From: Mantis religiosa
Lineage: Eukaryota; Arthropoda; Insecta; Mantodea; Mantidae
DNA: 64,000 nucleotides
Assembly: GCA_030765055.1 (NCBI GenBank)
Contig: JAUKNK010000057.1
Coordinates: forward strand, 1,458,501 to 1,522,500
Direction of reading: 5' to 3'
The notes below the pieces were generated by a model that worked only from the letters and a program-made list of their open reading frames with translations, was not told the origin of the DNA and made no database searches. Below, in pieces: positions 10,111 to 22,792 of this stretch (its first letter is position 1; every line of letters begins with the position of its first letter). The position numbers and the translations under genes were made by a program.

Positions 10111-13100
10111 TGTTCTCGGTACGACCCGACAAACAGCGGACATTGTTTACATTAGAAATGGGAGATACCTATAGCACACGATTTTACACATTTATCGCAC
10201 TCGTCTAGTCCAGAAGCGGTCAATATAAGGTCAAATAGAAGTTAATAACATTTGTGAAATTACCTTAACAATTGCAATAGTCGAAAATGTTATCACTTCG
10301 GAAACATGCTACCAACGCACTCGGATTACTTATAAGGTTAGCTTTCATAACAAAATTACGTTTTGAAGATTTAAAACCGTCATATGTAGGAATTACAGCT
10401 GCGAGAGCCCTTTGAATTACACAAAAGATACAAATTTCAAAATGATAAAAGTACTGTTACACCATAAACCTATGATTTGTATTAGCTTTGCTCAAGGTCA
10501 GTAACCATCAAACAAACAAATGTCTTACCTGTGAAAATACAAGAATCTAATTCTTTTAATTCATGTTCTGCTATTTCGAAAGCAGAAACTGTTCAATTTA
10601 ACTAACTACAGCTCATCGTCCTTTGAATCATTTATCTTCGGTGTGAACTATTTGAATTACTAGACAGTGATAGGATCAATTTGGCAGTTGTTTTAATTTA
10701 GTCTGTGTAGAACATGGTAAACTGCGTTCTCAATGGGATTTTAACACAAGAAAGTAAGGAACACTGAATAAAGAAGAAGAAAATATATATGTGGAAAATA
10801 TCAACAGTGTGAGGAAAAGCGCATCAATAAGAACGGCCATTAAAATTTCTAAAAATTTTGTTTGAGTGGTCTGATTCCAAAGTTGTAATTCAGGTTAGGA
10901 TAATTACTGATGTTATATGTTTGGTAGTGGTGATAAAAAAGGCATGTTTTGATGTATGGTGGTGGTAGTTATAATTATTTATGTTGATTTGGTGAAGTTG
11001 TTTTGTGTATTAAGTGTTCAAATGAACAAAACAAACTGATTGTGTTAGCCTCATTGTCCTGAACGAGTTTAACAAATCTTGTAAGAACAAATTTCTTCTG
11101 ACATGTCCATGTTTCAGTGAATGTTGGAAGAATACACTTTCAGTTTTTTAATCAAATTTTTCTTTCCAATGTAGCGTAAAGCATTGTGTAGTATTTAACT
11201 CTGTCCGCATTGCCGTCTCTGGTAGAGTTGTAATGGCCAGGGTCACATGGATTACGTCCATGAAGGTCAGGTACAACAGCTACTCTCGTATTTAGCAATT
11301 TTTAGTGGATGTGCGAAAGGTAACAAACGTAGAATATCTTGTTTTCCCAGACATGATATATCAGTACTTGGTAAAGGTGTACTTTAACGGCGTAGCAATA
11401 TGGTGGGCGTGACTTCATGGCTCGAGCGTTGCCAACATCCAGAGCATGCTTTCGCGAAAAATACGTACACTACATAAGCAAATTAGTATTAGCGATATTT
11501 ATTGATGATAGAAAGTCGCACATTCGTGCATGTGAGTAGTTATTAAACTTTTTGGGCATATTCCACCAGTGATTTTGGCCTCTACTTATACCTCAATATG
11601 ATATTTTTCCTAGGTGTCCTCGCACAACAAACATTTATACTTCACATGTGGTTATGTACATTTTTCTGATTGCACACTTTAAAATGGAAGCCATGTACTA
11701 CCATTCTAGTTATGATGTGCCTTAGTTGGTAGTTTGTGCCTTTCCAGTTCTGGTTGGTCATAGCTTCTGTGTAGTAAAAGTCTTTGCATATTTCTTCCCT
11801 TTTCTGTTGCAGACTTCCAATCGCTTAACTGCAGCTGTTTGTGGCCCTTAGTATTAGTTGATATCCTATATCTTCTATGAGAAAGCTTTCTCCTGTTAGG
11901 ACAAAACTAGCGATACTGTAATACATAAAGAAACTGAGACAGTGTAGCATTGCTTACCCACCCTAGTCTCAACGGCTTCAAGATAATAATGATAAGAAAT
12001 TGTTTGTTTTTATTATTATTATTGTTGTCATTATTATTGTTGCTATTTATTAGGTATTACTTATTATTTAAAAACTAAAAAATGTTAGTGCATGGGTTTC
12101 GGAATATTAAATATTTCTTGTACTGAAACATTTCCCTGTATTTGCATTTCAGTATTGTTAGTTTATAATAAGAAATAGAAAATTTGTTGGTATTTATTCT
12201 CTGTGTTCACATATTCCAGAGATTTGCAGTTGGCAACAACTTGTTTCCATGACGTCATTCCATACCAACTTAACTGTATGGCATTAAAGAGCACCTTTAC
12301 GCAGTAATTTTATCTTAGGTTCCCTGGAATTCATGTTCCTAATTTGTTATTCAAAAACCTGCAACAACAGTCCTACATATGACATGGTTTACTGTCTTCA
12401 TAACGTCAGTTTGCTGGTTGTGTAACAGGTTTCTCAACTACTAACCTCTACTCCATACACAGTTACTCAGGTAACATTAATATCTTTTAAATGCATATTA
12501 TTTTCACTTTGTTGGTAACAGTGTTTTGTCTTTTGTATTTATGGACTGATGTATATTGCAAATTTTCCCATTTCAAGTGTCAGCAAAATATTGTGTTTAG
12601 CTAAGTGCTTTAAACTAAAAATACGTAAATGACTAACTCAGACTTTGAGAACATAGTGATCCACAGTAAACCACTAGGAACTGAAATTTGTATATTCGGC
12701 CATGGATTGGGCCTAAATTGCTTAAATTGGGCTTAGGTTGCTAAGAGACTCAATCGTAAGTGTTCTGGTTCAGTATATTATACATGGCAGGGTCCATCCC
12801 TAAAGATATACATTATAATGGTTCTGGTTTACATAAGGAGAGTTGAGACAGCTTCGTCTATGGTTGTATATAAGTGTTTCGATTCTACTGGCAACAGGAA
12901 CGCTGTAACATAAATAGCTGATGCTAAATGTGACAATGTTAAATTCTCAATCTATTGCCATTTGTAAATATACAGAGCAGAAATTGTTTCTTCTTTTACG
13001 TTTTATTTGCTGATTCATCCTAGTGTGATGCTCTACACAATTAATATACTCTTCCAGGTTTCTCATTATGACAGTGCTGTAAAGTTATATAACATCTCAT

Positions 13101-14110
13101 GATATAATGCTCGAAGAAATGACAACAATACAGCCATTGCTGTATTGAATATAAAAAAGTTCATTTTGCGGAATGTCTCTTGATGTTTTTATAAGATATT
13201 GTTGCGACAATAGAACCTGGCATTGTTGTAGTTCTGAAATCTGGGTTCAATTCCCAACCTAAAATGGTGTCTGAGTTACGGTCCGATACCTTTATGATAT
13301 GGTATTGATCTGATTGAAGGTTGTTTTTGATTGGATGTGTAGATGTTTGAAAGTTTCAGTCGTGTGGATAGTAGCACCTTCTCTGTAGAGCCATTGCACA
13401 AATCTAACATTCAACTTAAATTAATGCAGATGACATAGCCAGGTGCGGCTCTGGACGAATTGATTAGGTGACTCAGAAAATCGACTAACCTAAATTTGTA
13501 AAATCATTATTACTGTCATATGATCAATGCAACAAGTTTAACGTAGACTAATGATTGTGTACAACATTGCAATAGGGACAGTATTAAGTGGCTGATAAAT
13601 TTCGAGCAGGACGGAAAACGGAAAACAAAATATACAATACTGAAATAAAAACAAAAGAAAGGTGCTAATGCCTACTGCTTCACTTATTAGTTAATTAAAA
13701 TAAGACTCACCTTACTGCTTATGTATCAAGTCAATTTTTCTGTTTTGCATCCTCATAAAAACTTCTATGATGTCTTCGTAGAAGGGGTGAGTTTTCATCA
13801 GTTCAATGTGTATGTCCTTGTGAATGTAACTTGTAGTCAACGATGTTGATCTGCTATTGCCTAAGATTTTTGGGAGATAAGTTTTTATTCTCTTTAAGCA
13901 TGAGAGACTTCATTCTGCAGAACAACTAGTGGACGGTATTCTAAGAACGAGGCCAGTAGTACTGTTTTGTATAATTGTTACTTCTGCTCAGCCATTTGTG
14001 CTCATACCAACGATTCTTAAATTTTACCTTTTACCATCCAGAGGGGATTAGACAAAATTGCTGGTCTGGTCAAATCTTGCATACGATCGAGAAATGGCAC
14101 GCTCCTAGTT
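10111..14110. other. Four-kilobase AT-rich interval without recognised genes
   Basis: I see no ORF or family motif. Noted within it: a low-complexity TTATTATTG-rich patch at about 12010-12070, and an inverted piece of repeat Z at about 12415-12480. The 10115-10420 part is slightly less AT-rich and has scattered CpG, but nothing that proves a promoter. Confidence 0.5.
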
Positions 14111-14119
14111 TAGGCTCAT

Positions 14120-15233
14120 TCTAACGCCCAGGCGGCATCGTTATTGAAGGCAAGCATACTAGGGAGTTACCCTATATCCGTTACGGTACATAAGACCCTG
14201 AACTCCTCGCGTGGGGTGGTAACCACCCGTGAGTTGGACGGTATGTCCAACGAGGAGATTCAGGAGAACCTGAAAGACCAGGGAGTTATATTTGTGTACC
14301 GAGTGCAGCGCAGAGAACGTGGGGAATTGTTGCCTACTCGTACCCTGTTCCTTACTTTTGATAGGGTAGATCTTCCTCAACAGATTAAGGCAGGATACAA
14401 GAGTATTGAGGTTAGGCCGTATATACCGAACCCCCTTCGGTGCTACAACTGTCAGCGTTATGGTCACTAGTCAACTGTGTAACGGATCTCCAGCATGCGT
14501 CAACTGTGGTTTGGCTTTACACGAGGGTGAGTGCTCCTCGCCCATTAAATGTATAAACTGTGCCGGGGAGCATCCATCTAGTTCCAAAGGCTGCCCACAT
14601 TTTGTGGAAGAAAAGGCAATACAGGAGATCCGGGTTAAGGAGAAGGTTTCCTTCTCGGATGCCTGGAAGCTCCTGCGTACTCACCTGTTCTCCGTCCCTA
14701 GGTCCGGTACTTACTAGGTCTTGGCTAAACCATTTCCTAGGGAAGAAATTGCAACTCAAACCGGCGGTGCAGGGGAGCCTACCATCTCAGATAGAGTTCT
14801 TGTCCAGACACCAGTACGGAAGTCCACAAATCCCTCACTAGCGTCAGCAAATACATTGCCCAAGCGGATGAAGGAATCTAAAACCTCAGCCCCGTCCCAA
14901 GCCAAACCGTCGACTTCTACATCTAAATATGACAAGCCTGTAATATACGATCCACCGCCTAAAGTATTTAAGACCAGTTACCAGAGGAAAGATTTCCTTA
15001 AAGATTCGACCCGTATCCACAGGAAGAAGAAAACCTCTAGGACATCCAAAAGCTCTTCTTCTGAAGAGCTTTCTGGTGATGATTCGGATCAAGAACTGTC
15101 ATCTTCGTCGATCTCTGTGTCCAATAAATTTGTCGCCCTCGAACCTAAGTTCTCTTTAGGGAAAGGGGCTTCCTCCGCCGAAGAGATGGACCAAGAGAAT
15201 ACCGACCACAGAACGGCAACAAAAAAGCGCTAG
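14120..15233 (+). pseudogene. I-group LINE ORF1 (gag-like, zinc knuckles)
   Basis: The frame opens without a clear start (5' truncated near 14111, where a TAG sits in frame). It encodes the LINE gag-like motif TVHKTLNSSRGVV, then zinc knuckles CYNCQRYGH, CVNCGLALHEGEC and CINCAGEH...C, and a serine/lysine-rich tail. A frameshift near 14460 and a TAG at 14718-14720 break it. ORF1 proteins of this type bind the element's RNA. It is followed within about 120 bp by ORF2 of the same element. Base composition is richer in GC than the flanks. Confidence 0.8.
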
Positions 15234-15351
15234 AATAAAATGGACGAAAAAGGTGTTAGCCCTATACCGAAGAAAAAGGGTAAGCTGATTCGGCCACCGT
15301 TAAAGTCGTCTTAATGTAGACCAACTTTTACAACCTATCTCCATAGTTCCA

Positions 15352-18300
15352 ATGGCTATCCTCCAATGGAACATGTGGGGTTTAAGAACACATCGACCAG
15401 AACTGGAACTTCTGCTCAGTTTGCATAACCCTTTGGTGGTATGCTTACAAGAGACTAAGCTACGACCGCAAGACAAGTTTAACATCTGATGCTACACACC
15501 ACTGCGGTGTGATATTGACACAGAAGAGGGCATTCCTGCTCACGGGGACACTATGGTGCTCCTCAGGGATGACATTTGTAGATCCGGTACAGCTGCAATC
15601 TGATATACAATATGTAGCTCTAAGGATTAAGCTGCCATCAATCGAATTTTTCATTGCAATGTATATCTCCCACCATCAGACGACCTCTCGTTAATTGACC
15701 TTGAAGATCTGGTTTCCCAACTTTCAACACCTTCTAAAATAGTTGGAGACTTTAATGCTCATCACCCACTATGGGGCTGAACTCGGGCATGTTCGAGAGG
15801 CCACCTCATTGCAAAATTCTTGGAGAGCAATAACTTGGTTCTCCTGAATTCCGGAGAGCCAATGTTCCTTTCAGACGCATACAACACCTATTCGCACATC
15901 GATTTGGCAGTACGTTCATCCCAGTTAGCAGTTTCATTACAGTGGAATGTCATCTCTGATTTACACTCCAGCGACCACTTCCCATGTCTTCTTAGTCTCT
16001 TAGCACACGATGTGTCTCCCTCACGTATCCCTAGTTGGCGCTTTGATCGTGCCGACTGGAACCGTTACACCCAGTTGGCTGTCTTTGATTACGAGCACGA
16101 TTCTGTGAATGATCTAGTCGATCATCTCACAGAGAAAATTCTTTCCGCTGCAGAACAGTCTATTCTATGTTCGGCTACCCAACCTGGTCAATTTCCTGTC
16201 CCATGGTGGAACAACGATTGCCGGAATGCGATTCGTGCTCGTAGACGTGCTCTACGGGTGTTTCAATGACACCCTACCCTAAGTAATCTAATTGAGGGCA
16301 AGAAAGCGCGTGCACAGTCTTAGCAAATAATTAAGGATAGCAAAAATATCTCATGGAACAACTTTGTCTCATCTTTTAACAGATGGACACCATCATCTGT
16401 TGTATGGGATAGGTTAAGGCGCGTGGCCGGAAAATCAACCCACTTGCCAATCGCTGGTCTGCAAACACCTGCAGGAGTTGTTGTTGATCCGTTTGACGTG
16501 GCTAACACCTTCGGCTGTGCTTTCGCTCAGGTGTCTAGCTCAAGTAATTATGTTCCTGAGTTTATCTCAATTAAGACTATGGTGGAATCTCAAGGTTTCG
16601 TGTTTAGTTCCAGAAACCTTGAAGATTATAACCGCCTCTTCACCTTGGCAGATTTAGAACACGCTCTTTCATCATCGCAATTGACAGCACCAGGACCGGA
16701 CGGAATCCAAGTTCAAATGATACAACATCTCTCACCTGAAGGTAAGGCATTCCTGCTCGAGGTCTATAACCGTGTTTGGGTTGATGCCTCGTTTTCAGAC
16801 AAATGGCGAGAAGCCACCATTATACCTATCTTGAAAGCTGGCAAGTACCGTCACCTCCCTTCTAGCTACCGCCCTACTTCCCTCACTCAGTTGCGCCTGC
16901 AAGGTAATGGAACGCATGATAATGGGCGGTTGGTATGGTGGCTGGAATCGCACAACCTACTGAATAACATCCAGTGCGGTTTTCGACGACGACGTTCAAC
17001 AGTGGATCAACTTGTGTCCATGTCGACACATTATGAATGGATTTCTTAAAATCTGTCAAACAGTTGGAATATTTTTTGACCTCGAAAAGGCTTATGATAC
17101 GTGTTGGCGGGCAGGGTTGCTACGTACTCTGCACACCTGGAATATACGTGGACGCCTACCACTATTCCTTTAGGAATTCTTGAAAGACTGCATATTCCGA
17201 GTAAGGGTTGGCTCGGTTCTTTCGAACCTTTTTGTTCAAGAGAACGGTGTACCACAGGGATCGGTACTAAGTGTTACGTTGTTTGCTATTGCGATTAATT
17301 CTATCTCAAAATGTGTACCTCCGGGTGTCTCGTCATGCCTATTTGTAGACGACTTTGCCATCTACTGTAAATCTCAGCGCACTCCGTTTTTAGAGCGCCG
17401 TCTTCAGACCACCTTGGACAACCTTAAGCTTTGGAGTTTAAAAAACAGCTTCCGATTCTCCGCTGAGAAAACCATCTGTGTTAACTTCTGGCGTCAGCAG
17501 AGTCGACTACCTCCAAGACTCCGGCTACTCTACTACCTTTTGCAGATGAGACGAGGTTCCTTGGATTGATATTTGATAGAAAACTTAGGTGGTCGTCGCA
17601 TGTAGCACAACTGAAAGCACGATGTGACCGATCTTTAAATATCTTGTGGGTACTAAGTAGAAAATCGTGGGGAGCGGATCGTACAGTGTTATTGCGACTT
17701 TATCGCGCACTCATCCCTTCCAAATTAGATTGTGGTAGTATTGTTTATGGCTTAGCACGACCATCTTTGCCGAAGAGATTAGACAGTCCATAATTGTGGC
17801 ATACGCATAGCAGTTGGGGCATTTCCAACGAGCCGAGTTATCAGCTTGTATGCTGAGTCTGCAGAACCTCCTCTGCAGTACAGGTGCAACATGCTATTAG
17901 CAAATTATCGCTGTGGACTTAATTGCATGCCCACACATCCAACGTTTATGCCGTTCTTTAATACCTTCATGGACGTGCGTTATAGGAACACTTCTATTAA
18001 ACCAAAGCCACCTGGTTTTCGTTTCCGGGAGCTCCTTAGACATCTGGATACTGAAATGCCCAAGATGTATCCTAGGGGAGAGAGGACATACCCTCCTTGG
18101 TTGTGCAGAGCGTCCCACGTTGATCTGGGCATGACCAAACATGATAACTCTACCATGTCTATGTCTAGTATCCGCACATACTTTTTAGAATTTTTATCGC
18201 GATGTCAGGACAATGTTAAAATTTATACCGATGGGTCCAAAAACTCAAATGGTGTTGGTTGTGCTTACGTTTGTGGAACCGATCCGTATACATTTGGATT

Positions 18301-19019
18301 CCACACTAGCACTTCCATTTTTACCGCAGAGCTCTATGCAATATACCGGGACATATTACACGTCCCGGTACATCAACGAAAGTTAGGGAACTGCTTAATC
18401 CTGAATGATTCCCTCAGTGCACTTCAAAGCGTACGGCAGCTCTACAACTACCACCCTATTGTACAGTGGATACAGGATGCCCTCCACGTTTTACACGCTT
18501 CTGGCATGAGCGTGGTGTGTGCATGGATCCCTGGTCACGTATGCTTGCGGGGGAATGAAATGGCGGATTCGGCAGCCAAGACGGCTACCATGAAGCCCAG
18601 GGTTCGAGTACCATGTGTGACATCGGAAGATTTTAGGGCCTTATTGCGGAGAGCTGTACAAACCTGCTAGCAGGAAGAGTGGGTCGGCTCTCCGCAATAA
18701 TAAACTTTGATCTGTGAAAGAACTTCTGATCCCCTGGGTTACCTCCTGTCGGTCATCTCATCACGAGGAGGTGATTTTGGCTTGGTTGCGCATTGGGCAC
18801 TGCTTTTTTAGTCACAGTTTTCTATTTAATAGGGAGCCTTCTCCACTGTGTCCGTTTTGCCAAGAAGCGTTATCTGTACGACACGTGCTGCTAAAGTGTT
18901 CTCACCTAGCAGACCTAAGGATGTCTCTGGAGCTGTCGGCCAGCTTTGCAGATATGCTAGCAGACGATAACGCAGTAGTGGAGAAGGTTTTTAGATTCTT
19001 TTCTAGACTAGATTTTTAG
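15352..19019 (+). pseudogene. I-group LINE ORF2: endonuclease, RT, RNase H
   Basis: Domains are recognisable in order but scattered over frames. Apurinic-type endonuclease: ILQWNMWGLRTH, CLQETKL, VGDFNAHHPLWG, SSDHFPC. Reverse transcriptase: APGPDGIQVQM, SYRPTSLT, FFDLEKAYDTCW at about 17070, and the catalytic FVDDFAIY at about 17340. RNase H (within 17846-18670): IYTDGSKNSNGVG, TAELYAIY, LNDSLSAL, WIPGHVCLRGNEMADSAAK. The end has a CPFCQEALSVRHVLLKC finger. At least seven stops or frame changes occur, so the element is dead. RNase H together with a CCHC ORF1 favours the I superfamily; the exact clade is not settled. Confidence 0.85.
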
Positions 19020-19203
19020 GATTTGACGAGCAGAATATATGACTTTTTAGATTTATATTTCTTTCGTTCTTGTAGTTTCCTTTTTACGTGTATGTGTTTT
19101 GTAAGTATATTTACATTTTTATAGTATTTTAAAGAAGTTTTAAAAAGGGAGCTGATATCCTCTGCAGTTGAGCGCCCTCATACACATCATCATCATCATC
19201 ATC
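19020..19203 (+). mobile_element. LINE 3' UTR and (CAT)n tail
   Basis: A short 3' UTR ends with 'gagcgccctcatacacatc' and a (CAT)n run at 19184-19203 in place of poly(A). No matching target-site duplication was found because the 5' end is not sharply defined. Confidence 0.6.
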
Positions 19204-19314
19204 TGTTAATAGTATATATTTTAGAAGTTCATCAAATTGGACATTTACTTGAGTCTAGGTGCAGACATGAGCCATTATGTCATATTTTAGCACTAATTTA
19301 AATTTATTGATATG
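19204..19314. other. Short spacer between LINE and Penelope complex
   Basis: About 110 bp of AT-rich DNA lies between the LINE tail and the direct repeat that bounds the Penelope complex. No gene or motif was seen. Confidence 0.5.
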
Positions 19315-19327
19315 CTAATCACTGACT
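19315..19327. repeat. Candidate target-site duplication of the PLE-1 complex, left
   Basis: 'ctaatcactgact' recurs at 22780-22792, bracketing the whole inverted Penelope pair. A few of its first bases also match the element's own terminus, so the true duplication may be slightly shorter. Confidence 0.5.
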
Positions 19328-19370
19328 CAAAGTATAAACTTGAAAGAAGCGTAGGGACAGTGAAGCACAA

Positions 19371-20500
19371 ATTAGTACAAAATTGAATCGAGAATATATT
19401 GACACATTGCTTCACTCACACTGTTTATTCACAGGACATGTTTCAAGTGCTCTTGCTCCTATCCTCAGCTGATACTCGATTAGTGCAAGTTGTAGTGGTT
19501 TCCTCTTTCTCCGTTTTGTCAATAGATGGCATGATGTACTTGTCAAAGATGTCCGGTGGTGGAGTTTCAAAATTCATGACTCTATGACGATTTTTGTTAA
19601 TGAAGATTTTTTCCCATATGGAAAGGTCTATGGGGTGATTAACGTATTTTATTAGAGATGTTTCCAAGTTGATGTCATGTCTAGTATTCAAAAAATGAAA
19701 AGCCACTGCTGATTTTTCTGTTTCACCATTTTTAATGTTTCTTAGATGTTCTTTAGTTCTGATGTTAATATTTCTTTTTGTTTTTCCTATATAAATTTTA
19801 GGGCAAGTTTCACATTTGATCTCATAGATTCCTGGTGTTTCTTTGGTAGTGATTGAATTTTTGGGAGGGCCTTTTAACAAATTTCTGATATTAAACCTAT
19901 TTTGAGGTGCAAGAGTTATGTTGTGTTTTGAGAAGATTTTTTGGAATTTGTTATAGGCTGATGGGTGGAAGGTGAATTTTTTAAAATTTTTTTTCTCTTT
20001 TTCTCCTGTAGGTTCTAGGGTGGTGGTTTCTTTTATTTTCTTAGCTTTGTTGAGTCTGTTAACTGTTTTGTCTACTAAATTTGGGTTGAAACCGTTGGAT
20101 ATAGCTACTTTTTTATGTGTAGGTATTCTTCTTGATAATCTTCTCTGTTTAGTGGAAAGTTGATCATCCGAAAGATTAAACTGTTGAAAATGGCTTGTTG
20201 GTGTTGTTTTGGGTTGAAACTGTTGTTCTTAATGTAATTATCTGTGTGTGTCGGTTTCCTGTAAATACCAAAAGTGAGTTTGTTGTTCATTTGTTTGATC
20301 TTTATGTCCAAAAATGGGAGCACACCATCCTCTTCTGTTTCCAATGTAAATTTTATAGCTGGATTTTGTATATTCAAAAGTTTAAGACCATCTTGTGTGA
20401 GTTTTTTAGGTACTATTGCAAAAATGTCGTCAACATAGCGATACCACACTTTGAAATAATTTGGAAAAGCTTTTGTGATATGTGTTTCAAAAGCACTCAT
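19371..20500 (-). mobile_element. Penelope-like element PLE-1, inverted 5'-truncated copy
   Basis: Read on the minus strand, this is the 3' half of a PLE. It starts inside the RT just after motif B (MSAFETHITKAF), passes the catalytic YVDDIFAIV, the thumb (YRKPTHTDNYIKNNSFNPKQ) and the GIY-YIG nuclease (GIYEIKCETCPKIYIGKTK), and ends in the 3' UTR. The frame is broken near 20105; the GIY-YIG part (19443-19880) is open and ends naturally. It is about 98-99% similar at protein level to the plus-strand copy that begins immediately at 20501. The pair forms a head-to-head inverted arrangement, a known habit of Penelope elements. Confidence 0.85.
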
Positions 20501-22785
20501 GTAACAAATTGTAGTGTAACAGAATTTAAAATATACGAACTATACTTAAAAATTTCGAAATGTGTGAACCCGGCCATGTGGTCTAACTTAGAAAATAATA
20601 TGCTATCAATTCTTAATTTGAAAATGCGTAAGAAAACAGCCATTTTGAAACAAAAATTCATGACTCTTCAAAAGAAGCAAGAATCAAATCCACATTAAAA
20701 GCAAGATTTATTACTCTCATGTCAAAAACCTAACAATATAACGAATCTATCCACATGCAACTTCACGGAGAAAGAAATAGATTTTCTAAACGAAGGCCTA
20801 AAAACATGTGTAGATTACACAAAAAACATTGAAAACTATATCGCGGACATTGAAATAGCGATATATAATTTGCCCAATAACAAAAAATCTACGATCAGAA
20901 CACAGTGCTTAGAAACTCTAGATCATATTCAAAATGCAAATTCAAAAAGATATTCATATAAAAAATTAATCAATAATTTAAATGAAAAACCGGTAGTCTA
21001 CACAAAAGAGACAAGGGTAACAAAACAGTAATATTGGACGAAGAACACCATCGCAAATAAATGGACAACCTTTTAAACGGAAAAGAATTTGTTAAACTAG
21101 AAAGCAACCCATTAAAGAAAGCATGCAAATCTGTGGAATTAGCAATTAAAAACAGTAAAATCATGACTAAAAGCGATAAATTGAACAATAAAATAGACAG
21201 TCCAAAAACACCATACATATATGGTTTACCCAAAATACATAAACCTGAAATTACCCTCAGACCAATAATTAATAACATTGATGCACCCACTTACCAACAA
21301 TCAAAATGGTTGGTTCAAATCTTCCGATCCTTCACAAAATCTGAACATTTAAGTATCAAAAACTCGTTTGAATTGTTAAATCTCCTGAAGGACACAAAGA
21401 TCAACTCTACAGATGCTTTAGTTTCCTTTGACGTCATTTCTTTATATCCAAGTATACCTACCAATGAGCTTATTCCACTTCTCAAAAAATGGCTGGAATC
21501 AATACAAATAACACCTGAAGAAATAGAAGAACTTTCACAACTTACAGAAATTTGTATCAATCAAAATTTTTTCAGCTTTAATGGACAGATCTATAAACAA
21601 AAAACAGGCCTAGCTATGGGCAACCCATTGTCTCCCTTCTTGGCAGATTTATTCATGAGTGCTTTTGAAACACATATCACAAAAGCTTTTCCAAATTATT
21701 TCAAAGTCTGGTATCGCTATGTTGACGATATTTTTGCAATAGTACCTAAAAAACTCACACAAGATGGTCTTAAACTTTTGAATATACAAAATCCAGCTAT
21801 AAAATTTACATTGGAAACAGAAGAGGATGGTGTGCTCCCCTTTTTGGACATCAAGATCAAAAAAATGAACAACAAACTCACTTTTGGTATTTACAGGAAA
21901 CCGACACACGCAGATAATTACATTAAGAACAACAGTTTCAACCCAAAACAACACCAACATGCCATTTTCAACAGTTTAATCTTTCGGATGATCAACTTTC
22001 CACTAAACAGAGAAGATTATCAAGAAGAATACCTACACATAAAAAAAGTAGCTATATCCAACGGTTTCAACCCAAATTTAGTAGACAAAACAGTTAACAG
22101 ACTCAACAAAGCTAAGAAAATAAAAGAAACCACCACCCTAGAACCTACAGGAGAAAAAGAGAAAAAAATTTTTAAAAAATTCACCTTCCACCCATCAGCC
22201 TATAACAAATTCCAAAAAATCTTCTCAAAACACAACATAACTCTTGCACCTCAAAATAGGTTTAATATCAGAAATTTGTTAAAAGGCCCTCCCAAAAATT
22301 CAATCACTGCCAAAGAAAAACCAGGAATCTATGAGATCAAATGTGAAACTTGCCCTAAAATTTATATAGGAAAAACAAAAAGAAATATTAACATCAGAAC
22401 TAAAGAACATCTAAGAAACATTAAAAATGGTGAAACAGCAAAATCAGCAGTGGCTTTTCATTTTTTGAATACTAGACATGACATCAACTTGGAAACATCT
22501 CTAATAAAATATGTTAATCACCCCATAGACTTTCCGTATGGGAAAAAATCTTCATCAACAAAAATCATCATAGAGTCAAGAATTTTGAAACTCCACCACC
22601 GGACATCTTTGACAAGTACATCACGCCATCTATTGACAAAACGGAGAAAGAGGAAACCACTACAACTTGCACTAGTCGAGTATCAGCTGATGATAAGAGC
22701 AAGAGCTCTTGAAACATGTCCTGTGAATAAACAGTGTGAGTGAAGCAATGTGTCAATATGTTCTCGATTCAATTTTGTACTAATC
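20501..22785 (+). mobile_element. Penelope-like element PLE-1, near full-length
   Basis: The copy includes a 5' leader, the RT/GIY-YIG ORF and a 3' UTR ending in 'gattcaattttgtactaat', the same terminus as the inverted partner at 19371. It abuts the truncated inverted copy without a spacer. PLEs use an RT related to telomerase and a GIY-YIG nuclease for integration. Together with the inverted partner and the 13-bp flanking repeat, this looks like a single insertion event. Confidence 0.85.
20740..22743 (+). pseudogene. PLE-1 reverse transcriptase/GIY-YIG protein, lightly damaged
   Basis: The N-terminal PLE domain starts around 20740 (NLSTCNFTEKEIDFL). A frameshift near 21005 interrupts the conserved DKGNKTVILD block and a TAA sits at 21058-21060. 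From 21061 a 560-codon frame is open. It has GLPKIHKP, RT motif A SFDVISLYPSIP, motif B GLAMGNPLSPFLAD, motif C YVDDIFAIV, the thumb, and the nuclease GIYEIKCETCPKIYIGKTK. A one-base deletion near 22530 (compare the inverted copy) then shifts the last 70 codons and replaces the conserved IWEKIFINK ending. Three small lesions in an otherwise fresh ORF indicate a young but inactive copy. Confidence 0.85.
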
Positions 22786-22792
22786 ACTGACT
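22780..22792. repeat. Candidate target-site duplication of the PLE-1 complex, right
   Basis: Exact repeat of 'ctaatcactgact' at 19315-19327. Confidence 0.5.

Noticed and set aside
20195..20698. 167-codon plus-strand ORF and other long frames over the PLEs
   Set aside because: Antisense shadow of PLE-1; the minus-strand frame carries the conserved RT motifs.
22780..22792. The direct repeat 'ctaatcactgact' as part of the PLE terminus
   Set aside because: Only the first few bases match the other PLE-1 end, so most of it is better explained as target duplication; kept as a candidate.
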